Of a stretch of DNA of 23,632 nucleotides, positions 10,001 to 17,739 are shown piece by piece. The notes under the pieces were generated by a model, which saw nothing but the letters and a program-made list of their open reading frames with translations, did not search any database and was not told the origin of the DNA. Origin of the DNA: Selaginella moellendorffii. Its lineage: Eukaryota > Streptophyta > Lycopodiopsida > Selaginellales > Selaginellaceae. The stretch spans positions 1,725,353 through 1,748,984 of the forward strand of contig NW_003314274.1 of the NCBI RefSeq assembly GCF_000143415.4. The letters are read 5' to 3'. The position numbers were made by a program, and so were the translations under genes. Numbering within the stretch: the stretch's first letter is position 1; every line of letters starts with the position of its first letter.

Positions 10001-10842
10001 AACTTCCAGCATGGACGCTGCGACATAGATCTACTTTGTGAAACCAACGGGACGTTGCAAAACCAGCGAAGACTTACCAACGCACGAGGCACAGTCTCCA
10101 GCACCGGGTGATCCCAAGGGAGAGTCGAAATGGCCGTTCACCAAAACACTGGCTTGATCGTCGGTAGCATTGTGTGCTGAAACTCTACAAAAGGAAAGCA
10201 AAAACAACATTAAGAAAAAGAGAAGAAAGTTCTTACCTCACAGCAACATTCGTATGATTTCTATACGAGAGCGCAACGTTGTGCCTCAGAAAAAGCATGC
10301 TAAAGGATCCACTAACAAGTGATTCATCCAGTTCAAGCCTGAATAGCACACAAGGTAGGCGATAAGCAAGAAAAACACAAAAGTTTGGTAGAGTTTACCT
10401 GACAGATTTGGACCTGTCCTTCAAGGCAGTGATTTGAGCTTTCAGATATTCTGCTGCTCGAGCCAACCCTTCAGTTCCTTCCTGGATTTGTTTTTACCCA
10501 CAGAACGTTAAAATAGATCCCAAAGCGGAAAAATAGGAAGAAACGAACTTGACGGCCTCCAATTTCGTGAGCCAATTCCCAGACGTGATCCATCGCTCTT
10601 TGTTCCGAGAACTTGTCCAGAGGAGCGCTTCTCGGGAGTGGAGCTAAGTAGCCCTCGTGAACACACCGGGAAGCAATCCACACAAGCGCAAAGTAGAAGC
10701 CGGCGACAAGAAACAAAGCCAGGATCTCAGTAGCGAAAGAGGAGCTGCCGCCATCGCTAGCTCCTGCTGCCATGGATTTGGAGAGCTCACCATTGCCAGC
10801 AACGCGGCGATCTTGGCTTGGCGGCCGTCGCCGGCGGAGCAT
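7066..10842 (-). CDS. ER metallopeptidase, M28 family (ERMP1/Fxna-like)
   Basis: This is a zinc exopeptidase-type protein of the ER membrane, with the active domain expected in the lumen. Twenty-one exons (minus): 10842-10549, 10481-10399, 10338-10237, 10184-10078, 10017-9917, 9839-9752, 9699-9611, 9556-9417, 9368-9215, 9157-9040, 8950-8854, 8799-8700, 8646-8590, 8537-8419, 8354-8230, 8178-7954, 7901-7756, 7696-7539, 7486-7404, 7345-7260, 7209-7066. They total 2616 nt (871 aa), all in frame; introns are 48-89 nt. One TM (about 37-57) precedes the M28 domain (about 70-385). Predicted zinc ligands and base are H178 (GHFDSP), D190 (GAGDC), E224/E225 (NGAEE), E251 (NVEATG) and H325 (YVYHTAYD), so it looks active. 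A multi-TM region (about 395-690) holds [15 protein letters not shown], and the C-terminal domain ends [19 protein letters not shown]. An alternative start is Met at 10773-10771 (848 aa). Confidence 0.95.
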
Positions 10843-11051
10843 TCTGCGAGACTCAAGAACGCCAAGTGACCTAAAATAACACAGTGAAGTAATGGCAGGT
10901 TACTTCAAGACGGACGGTTGCGATTTGTGGTCTTCGTTTAAAAGCATTTGTGGTCTTTTCTTTTGGCACTGTATTATTATATGTCGCATTTTATTTTCCC
11001 CTTGTTTTCTGGGTTCTTATTTTTACTGTTTGTTACATTTTGCTCTTCGCG
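10843..11051. promoter_or_regulatory. Divergent intergenic region between ERMP1 and a DNAAF5 pseudogene
   Basis: About 209 nt separate the ERMP1 start (minus) from the first Met of the DNAAF5-like pseudogene (plus), so this was probably a bidirectional promoter. The pseudogene side is T-rich. No clear TATA box is seen. The ERMP1-proximal end, up to about 10870, is duplicated at 12743. Confidence 0.4.
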
Positions 11052-12042
11052 ATGGGTGCCGATGCCGCTCCCTCGAATGAGGTCGATCAAGCCATAACTG
11101 CCGCAGTTTTCGTCCAGGTAAAAGTGATCGCATTGTTTTCTTGACGATCCAGAGAGATTTAAACTGCCTCTCCGATCCAGATCAAAACATCAGGCGAAAG
11201 GCATTGGAGCAGCATCTTGTGACTGAGTCTCGTTCTCCAGCTATGCGGTATTTTTTCGTTACTTACCTCTGCAGGATTCTTATTTTTAAGTTTAACTTTT
11301 TAGAAGGTAGTGGGTGCATGCAGTGCTGTTACGGATGGGGATGTTCTAGCACAACAGGTAGTAAAGTTCTTGCAATTAATGGGGTTTAACAATACTCCGG
11401 AGCTTTGGTTGGATCTTATTATGGATTCGATAATCAGCGATCGGTCTACATGAAAAACTAGAGTGCATGCTTGAGAATGTTCACGAAGGCTTGGTTAATT
11501 CAGGTATTATGCAATTTCCTCGTTCGTGTAAGACAACTTAACCAAATTTTTGCGAGGGTTATGTCAAACTAATTGGTCTTTTGATGTAGGCGTAGCAGTA
11601 CGACGACAGGTGCTTGATTGAGCCCAGCATGATGATTAGCATTTCCAGGTTGACAGCTCCAACGTTTAAGCCGGCACCAATGAAAGGAGGCCCGATATCC
11701 ATAGTCTCTTTGAAAGAAATGTTGATTTTATTTTTATAGGTTGTTCTTCGCTGACTTTGATTATCGGTGCAGCTTCAATGTATTCAAGATGATAGCGAAC
11801 TACATCGGGATGCTGCTTCTTTGATAGAAACCGTTGCTGAAGTTACTGGCTACGAGTCATTGGAGCAGTTGTATGCTTGAGGAATGGTGAGGAAACTCGC
11901 TAGAAAGACGTCTTTTTGATGTATTGAAGAACTTTGGCCATTTGGTACCGCGATGAAGCTTACTGTCTTCCTGCATGCCGGCTCGTATCTAGCGGAGATA
12001 CTTCCAAATTTTGCGAGCTGTGTTGCATTGTCAGTGTTTTAA
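11052..12042 (+). pseudogene. DNAAF5/HEATR2-like pseudogene (axonemal dynein assembly factor)
   Basis: DNAAF5 is a HEAT-repeat cytosolic factor that helps preassemble axonemal dynein arms. Collinear pieces are visible: an N-terminal exon from Met at 11052 to 11117; 11153-11247 with RDLNCLSDPDQNIRRKALEQ; 11307-11450 with QQVVKFLQLMGFNNTPELWL; 11455-11503 with ECMLENVHEGLVNSG in another frame; 11773-11877 with AASLIETVAEVTGYESLEQL; and 11953-12039 with MKLTVFLHAGSYLAEILPNF. Their order and spacing match DNAAF5 from the N-terminus to mid-protein. It is broken by in-frame stops (for example 11451, 11878, 12040), a frame change near 11453, missing segments and weak splice sites, and it ends where the ERMP1 duplication begins. 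The family call rests on remembered similarity and no search was run. Flagellate sperm would explain why the lineage once needed it. Confidence 0.7.
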
Positions 12043-12090
12043 TTCCGGCAAGCAGGAAAGGTTGGAAATTTCAGGAACAGATTTTAGATG

Positions 12091-12743
12091 ACCAGGGGAT
12101 CTCAAGGGAGAGTCTAAATGGCCGCTCACCAAAACACTGGCTTGATTGTAGGTAGCATTCTGTGCTGAAACTCTACAAAAGCAAAGCAAAAACATAAGAA
12201 TCTACAGAGAAGAAACGAAGGCTCTTACCTTACCTCACAGCAACATTCATATGATTTCTATACGAGAGCGCAACAGAAAATGCATGCTAAAGGATCCGCT
12301 AACAAGTGATTCATCCAGTTCAAGCCTGAGTAGCACACAAGGTAAGCAATATGCAAGAAAGACCTGTCCTTCAAGGCAGTGATTTCAGCTTTCAGACCTT
12401 CCTGGATTTGTTTTTACCCACAGAACGTTAAAAGCCAGAAAAAGGAAGATACGAACTTGACGGCCTCCAATTTCGTGAGCCAATTCCCAGACGTGATCCA
12501 TCGCTCTTTGTTCCGAGAACTTGTTCAGAGGAGTGTTTCTTGGGAGTGAGCTAAGTAGCCCTCGTGAACACACCGGGAAGCAATCCAAACAAGCCCAACG
12601 ACAAGAAACAAAGCCAGGATCTCAGTAGAAAAGAGGAGCTGCAGCATGGATTTGGAGAGCTCACCATTGCCAGCAACATGGCGATCCTGACTTGGCGGCC
12701 GTCACCGGCGGAGCATTCTGCGAGACAAGAACCGCAAGTGACA
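12091..12743 (-). pseudogene. Duplicated, decayed 5' end of ERMP1
   Basis: This is a direct copy of 10103-10870, so it holds ERMP1 exons 1-4 and part of the leader, on the same strand. It stops inside exon 4 on one side and in the ERMP1 leader on the other. The clearest retained part is the exon 1 segment [20 protein letters not shown] (minus strand, near 12525-12460). Small deletions remove the exon 2 donor area, half of exon 2, part of exon 1 around the TM segment and the codons around the internal Met. It has no start compatible with the parent frame and none of the later catalytic exons, so it cannot make the enzyme. Confidence 0.92.
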
Positions 12744-12989
12744 CTGACTTGAACGGGTGATGAACAGGTCGAGTACGCGCCTGTGCTGCAAGAAAGGGGA
12801 GCATGGTGCACCTCGTCTCTCGCCGGTCATCTCGCTGTTGGACAGCGCTTGGGTGTGTTCTAGCGTCCAACAACACAAAGGACGAGTGCTTCCGGTGGCG
12901 TAGCTGCATGCGATGGCGTTCTGACTCGAGATATCTGAGCGGAAGGCAAGCACTTTTAGTTTTTTAGTAAAAAAGAGAGTACAATTATC
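12744..12989. other. Unassigned border sequence
   Basis: This is the last GC-rich stretch before the AT-rich repeat region. Several overlapping open frames exist on the minus strand, but none shows a known motif or a splice pattern I trust. It may be a leftover of whatever sat beside the duplicated ERMP1 fragment. Confidence 0.3.
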
Positions 12990-13228
12990 TTATGCAGAAG
13001 TTTTCCAACCTCCACTAACAATCCATGAATCTCCATCACTTCTTGGAGTGGGAGCATTACTCCCAACTCCTTTGAGCAGGAAATTCTGTCAATATGCCAA
13101 GCATATATTTAATAGAATTGTCGGAGTCGATCGGCATTCTTAACAGGAACTTTTTCAAAGTTACCTTTCCATTTTTTCTTGACGTTTCCAAAAAGATTAC
13201 TAATTGCAGAAAATAACCATTCAACTTC
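12990..13228 (-). pseudogene. 3'-terminal two-exon fragment of an unrecognised gene
   Basis: Two minus-strand segments behave like the last exons of a gene. Exon 13228-13145 (28 codons, EVEWLFSAISNLFGNVKKKW...) follows a T-rich tract ending TTTACAG. A 59-nt GT-AG intron (13144-13086) leads to exon 13085-12990 (31 codons plus TAA, ending DGDSWIVSGGWKTSA). Both exons are multiples of three and phase 0, and the intron has the size typical of this window. I do not recognise the family. No upstream exons are visible in the AT-rich DNA beyond 13230, so it is probably a truncated remnant; an intact gene with distant exons is possible. Confidence 0.45.
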
Positions 13229-13699
13229 CTGTAAATAAATAAATAAAAGTATATAAATAAATAATTTTATTAATTATACATGTAAGAGGTAATTTTGATT
13301 GTTTTTAAAGAATGTTTTGATTTGGGATTTTGATTTAGATCTAACTTTTGCATTCTCTAAATCTCCTTTTCTTTATAGTTTTTTCAATTTTTTCTCTTTT
13401 GTTTTTGTCATTTTAGTTCATCTTTATAGTAGGGCAACAACTTTCTCCTTCTTTGACTTTAGAGTAACAATTAGTGCAGTTGCTCAATATTATGTAATTA
13501 TAGTTGAGCAATCAAATTTAGTTGATTGTGACATTCATGACGTTATACAACTCCTTCTACTCTTGATACCAATCCTTACATCTAGTTGGAGTTCTTCCAT
13601 GGGAGTCATAGAGATGATATGTACCCTTCATTTGATCATTTTACAATAATTGCCATATATTATTCTTGGGATGATGCTCGGCATTTGTGTGAGTTTTTT
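13229..13699. other. AT-rich stretch, no supported gene
   Basis: The DNA is very AT-rich, with T runs and TAAATAAATA repeats near 13232-13265. The plus-strand open frame at 13299-13649 is Phe/Leu/Ile-rich from T-rich composition and has no family motif. On the minus strand near 13580-13560 there is a GGTATCAAGAG sequence resembling an LTR-retrotransposon primer-binding site, without a clear LTR beside it. Confidence 0.4.
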
Positions 13700-15365
13700 A
13701 CATGTTTTTAACAAATAGTGTGTAAGTGACTAATTTTTCCATTATACTTTACTCACTTAACCACACATTTTACCACTTAAAAAAGTCTCACTCATAACCT
13801 TTATAAGTCCTATTTTGGACTTGGGGATATGTTAGTCTTGTGAATAACATTTATACCACTAAACCTTTGCACTTGGTCCAAGTGCTCCATGTGTCTGATC
13901 CCATGATAAATACCCCAAAAGCACCACTAACATCTCAACCCGTTACATTAAAACTATATTTATTTACCTTTGTTTTATTAGTAGTTCAAGACCACCTGTG
14001 CCATAGTCCTATCTCTCAAGACTGAACCCCCCATCTACGAGCGGTCATTCCATGACCACCCTTTAGCATCCTTATAATGCCCAAAGACATAAAAAACACC
14101 CTTCCCTAATGTCTCTTCCTTGGTCCTCACCAAGTCCCTCTGCATCCCTAATTGTGCTCATCAACATTGCCATTGGGTTAAGGCTTAAAAGCTTGACCAC
14201 TAAGTCCCACTAACCTCTAGAACTTCTTTACTATGTGATCATATCCTTAGTCACTACACAAGAGGATTGCTCATCTTCCTTTCTATAGTTTGGGACTTCG
14301 AGACAATATTTCAAAATACCGTGGCTCTATGCAAGCCTTGTGGGTATTCTCCCCACCTTTCGCCTTTATGTGCTCTAGCCATGTGGCTAGAGCGAGGTTC
14401 TAATAAGTCATACTAGGTATCTAAGTAGGTAGTGCCACCCACACTTAAATTCAATTATTCGATCTCCTGGGGGAGCTAGAGTTGACTCTTGAACACTTTA
14501 CCATATTACCCACTTGTCCATCCATGTTCATTCATTCCTCAATGGTTATATCATCACCCATGATATAGGTATTACCTTCTTTAGTCATACTAGCCTTTCT
14601 TGGCTAAATTGGCTCCCCTAGAGTCTTCCCCTCTACTATACTTTTGGAACTCACCAAACCCTTCAAGGTCTAAAATACAATCACTTTAGGCTTTCACCCT
14701 CGAATTCGGACTTGGACTCAAACTCGGACTCGGATTCAATCTCGGTCTTGGTCTTGGTCTCGGTCTTAGTCTCCTCAGCTTGACCTCGGACTCCATCTTA
14801 AGTCCATTTTAGACTCAACCTCGAACTCTATCTCGGATCCATTTCATACTCTATCTGAGGTCTATCTCAGGTCCATCTTGAGTCCATCTTGGATTCATTT
14901 GGGACTTCATCTCAAGTTCCATCTCAAGTCCATCTCGAGTCCATCTTAGACTTCATCTTAGGTTTCATCTCGAGTCCATCTCAGGTTCCATTTCGGGTCC
15001 ATCTTAGGTTCCCTCTTGGGTCCATCTCGAGTTCCATCTCAGGTCCATCTCGAACTCCATCTCAGACTCTATCTTAGACTCCATCTTGAACTCCATCTTG
15101 GGTCCATCTCAAACTCCACCTCGGGCTCTATCTCAAGTCCATCTCAGACTCTATCTTGGGTCTATCTTGAGTCCATCTCGGGTCCATCTTGTGTCCCTTT
15201 TCTAGAGACTTGTTTATTTATCACTTCATTGGGACTTTGACTATTACTCTCAAGTTTTCAAGTTAAAACTTTTAGTTCAAATGTATTATGTTTGTTTGGC
15301 TTCCACTTTGACCACTACATGTGGCACCATTTGGGCTCCACTTTAGGGTTTAGGGATTTGTATCT
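13700..15365. repeat. Left arm of a large imperfect inverted repeat
   Basis: Outer block 13700-13910 (with ACTCACTTAACCACACA and CCTTTGCACTTGGTCCAAG) matches the reverse complement of about 17480-17690. Inner block 15180-15365 (with CACTTTAGGGTTTAGGGATT) matches the reverse complement of about 16553-16740. A TCCATCTCGAGT-type minisatellite lies in the matching place in both arms. The stretch 13925-14697 has no counterpart I can see in the other arm; it shows no gene, only a 10-bp-stem palindrome at 14372-14393. Confidence 0.75.
14698..15190. repeat. Minisatellite, TCCATCTCGAGT-like units
   Basis: This is a degenerate tandem array with a core of 11-12 nt, alternating forms of TCCATCTCGAGT, TCCATCTTAGGT and ACTCGGACTCGG. 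The first part (14698-14800) is richer in CTCGGTCTTGGT units. The frames stay open only because of the short repeated unit (SSISSPSQ-like peptides), so I do not call a gene. It belongs to the left inverted-repeat arm. Confidence 0.9.
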
Positions 15366-15488
15366 TACATAGTGTTGTAATGGTATAATAGTTTGAGTGT
15401 AGCCACTAGTGAGGATTGGAGTATTCTCCTGGACATCTTCAAATGCACATTTGGATATACCAACAATTATGATGATGCCTTCTAATAA

Positions 15489-16350
15489 TTGCATCAATTT
15501 TATCAAGGGCCATTTGAGTTAGTGATGCAATTTAGCATTCATTTCCGAAGACTCTTGCTTCATATGGAACCAAATATATCAAAGTGGATCAAATTAGGAA
15601 TGTTGTGGTTAGCACTTCGTCAAAATCTTGTAGGACTTATGTATGTACTTGTTCCAGCCACCCTTGATAATGTTCTTCATTTGGCACAATGTTATGAAAT
15701 GTCACCTCTTCCATTCTTATAGCACATCCTTTAGCTCCATTTCATGTAAGAGGTGGTCTTGTTCCAATGGAGGTTGATGCTATTGTTGCTCGAGTTTATG
15801 GACAAAGGTAAAGATGTGGTTGTGGCCGTGATGTCTACTATTGGACGTGTGATGAAGTTAGTTACGCTTATGGGCATTGTCGGTGTTGTTAGCGTTTTTC
15901 AGATTAGCGATCTTCATTTCCAGGGTGGAAACCTTGGTATCAACAACGCTCTATTGGTGCTGCTGTAATGGAAAGTTTGGACGCCAAGATGCTTCTAGGA
16001 AATAATGAGTCACACGAGTAGTAGAGGGTCCTTGCATAAATAAATCAATAACAGGAGTAAGGGTTCATTTGGCACTAGTTCATTTAGTGTTTATTTTTTA
16101 AGCTTGTTTTCATAATAAAAGGTCTTCTATTATTCTTTTCATGTTGGTTGATACAACTTTGAATTTATCTTCTATTGCTCAACCTATTTCTACACATTGC
16201 CATTTATATTTGTGTCATATGGTAGAGGCAATTTTCATTCTTTATGGCAATGACCGTACACATACATATGTACAAGATGAAGTGGACCTAGTTGTGGGTG
16301 TAAGCAATTTCGAGGGTATGGATTGATTGTAGCACAATCAATTGTGACTT
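15489..16350 (+). mobile_element. Ty3/gypsy-type gag and protease remnant
   Basis: The segment 15489-15722 looks like retrotransposon Gag (capsid region, with FELVMQFSIHFRRLLLHMEP). Next comes a PMEVDAI-like junction (about 15765-15790) and a Cys-rich stretch in the nucleocapsid position. Near 16141 MLVDTTL resembles a protease active site LVDTGA, and near 16315-16335 GMD-stop-L-stop-H matches the GMDWLxxH motif with Trp changed to a stop. Many stops and frame changes show it is dead. The order gag-NC-protease on the plus strand fits the pol remnant at 17740. The protease call is weaker than the gag call. Confidence 0.65.
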
Positions 16351-16552
16351 TGAAATTTCTCTTTTTTGTCTCATACTTCCTTATATTTGTTCCATTGTTT
16401 TCACCTTTGTTCCTTTTTGTCCCTTTGCTTCTACCTCTGCTTCAATCACTTTTATCTCCCCATTACTTCCTTTTATGTTTTAGTCTTATTCCTCTATTCT
16501 CTCTTTTGATCCTTCTGATGATCTTTATATTAGAGTGGTTGGCTGATGTGAG
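16351..16552. other. Pyrimidine-rich gap between protease remnant and right arm
   Basis: The plus strand is strongly T/C-rich with TTCC and CTTTT runs. It would correspond to the end of the protease-RT linker of the gypsy element. No conserved motif is seen. Confidence 0.3.
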
Positions 16553-16789
16553 ACAAAAATCCCTAAGTCCTAAAGTGAAGCCAAAAAAGGTGCCATATGG
16601 TAATGATTGAAACAAAAGTCTAACAAGTATAACATTTTTGGACCAAAAGCTCCAACTTGAGTGGAACTCTAAATGAAGTGCTTGAGGAATGAGCATGAAG
16701 CAATCAATGAATGAATCTCTAAAAAAGGACATAAGAAGGACTAACACATGGCAAGTGTTGTGATACATAGAAGTGTTAGGAATGAGTCC

Positions 16790-17080
16790 AAAATAGAGTT
16801 CGAGAAGGAGTTCAAGATGGAGTTCAAGAAGGAGTTTGCGATGGAGTCCAATATAGAGTTCAAGATGGACTCGAGATGGAGTCCGAGATGGATCTAAGAT
16901 CTTCGGAGTCTAAGATGAACTTGAGATGGAGTCTGAGATGGACCTGAGATGGAGTCTGAGATGGACCTGAGATGGAGTCTGAGATGGACCTGAGATGGAG
17001 TCTGAGATGGACCCAAGATGGAGTTCGAGTTCAAGTTTGAGATGGATCTAAGATGGAGTTTAAGGTCGAGACCTGTAGTG
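16790..17080. repeat. Minisatellite, GATGGAGTCTGA units
   Basis: This is the reverse-complement counterpart of the array at 14698-15190. The best part, about 16924-17015, holds four near-identical 23-nt copies made of GATGGAGTCTGA plus GATGGACCTGA. The flanks (GAGTTCAAGATGG and relatives) are more worn. Open frames across it are a by-product of the repeat. Confidence 0.93.
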
Positions 17081-17230
17081 CATGTGATCATGGGATGAGA
17101 TTTGGATATACTGTCACCGTGGATCCTTGGAACCTTGGGGGATAAATGGGGATAAAATAGCCACTAAGGACTCTCTTATCAAGCAATTGCCCCTTTTCCA
17201 GTTGGCTTAAAGGGAGAGAAATAAGGTGTG

Positions 17231-17271
17231 TTATAGTTGATATCGGAGCAAATAACATGGGTTCGATTCCC
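17231..17271 (+). other. Primer-binding-site-like sequence (initiator tRNA-Met type)
   Basis: TTGATATCGGAGC (from about 17231) resembles the plant LTR-element primer-binding site TGGTATCAGAGC. It is followed about 12 nt later by ATGGGTTCGATTCCCAT, a sequence like a tRNA T-arm or its complement with a perfect 5-bp stem. It could be a primer-binding site with extended tRNA match, or a tRNA-derived fragment. No bounded LTR is seen next to it. Confidence 0.4.
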
Positions 17272-17739
17272 ATTGATTAGTGGTTACTTAAAAATATAAT
17301 ATACCCTTGAGCAAGGTATATTTCTACCCCTAAATTTGAATTTGAAATCATTTGAAATCAATGGAAGGATTGGTAGATTCAGTGCGAAGATGGAGTTCGA
17401 GATGGACCCAAAATGGAGCATTTGTCTCCCAAACCCTAGGACCCTACGCTGATATATCGGTAGTACCTTTGGGTGTCGGTTATGGAATTGGACATATGGA
17501 GCATTTGGACTAAGTGCAAAGGCTATAGATGCTATTTATGGGGCTAATAAGTCCTTAAGTTCGAAATAAAACTTTTGGAGGTTGTGAGTAAAATTCCTTC
17601 AAATGGTCAAAAGTGTGGTTAAGTGACTAAAGTAGAAAGGAAAATTTAGTTGCTTATAACTAACTCATGAAGGAGTATAACAATCTCTTTGAATTTGATT
17701 TATTATCTAGCTAAGATTGCAATATGTCATTCTATTCCA

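Larger units (their letters stand above)
16553..17690. repeat. Right arm of the large imperfect inverted repeat
   Basis: This arm is the reverse complement, with many changes, of parts of 13700-15365. It lies between the protease and RT pieces of the gypsy remnant, so it looks inserted there. It carries a minisatellite (16790-17080, and a short piece at 17385-17415) and a primer-binding-site-like sequence at 17231. It is shorter than the left arm (about 1.1 against 1.7 kb). Confidence 0.75.

Noticed and set aside
13299-13649. Plus-strand open frame of 116 codons
   Set aside because: It is rich in Phe, Leu and Ile from T-rich DNA, with no motif, no splice pattern and no neighbour support.
14372-14393. 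Rho-independent-type terminator
   Set aside because: The context is plant nuclear DNA with no transcript end and no following T run.
14889-15240. Open frames of Ser/Pro/Gln/Leu peptides
   Set aside because: They are by-products of the minisatellite, which stays open in several frames.
16790-17080. CRISPR array
   Set aside because: Repeats are contiguous without unique spacers, so it is a minisatellite.
16894-17091. Minus-strand open frame with PSQTPSQVHLRL repeats
   Set aside because: The 23-nt repeat unit creates it; the period is not a multiple of three, so it is not a selected coding repeat.
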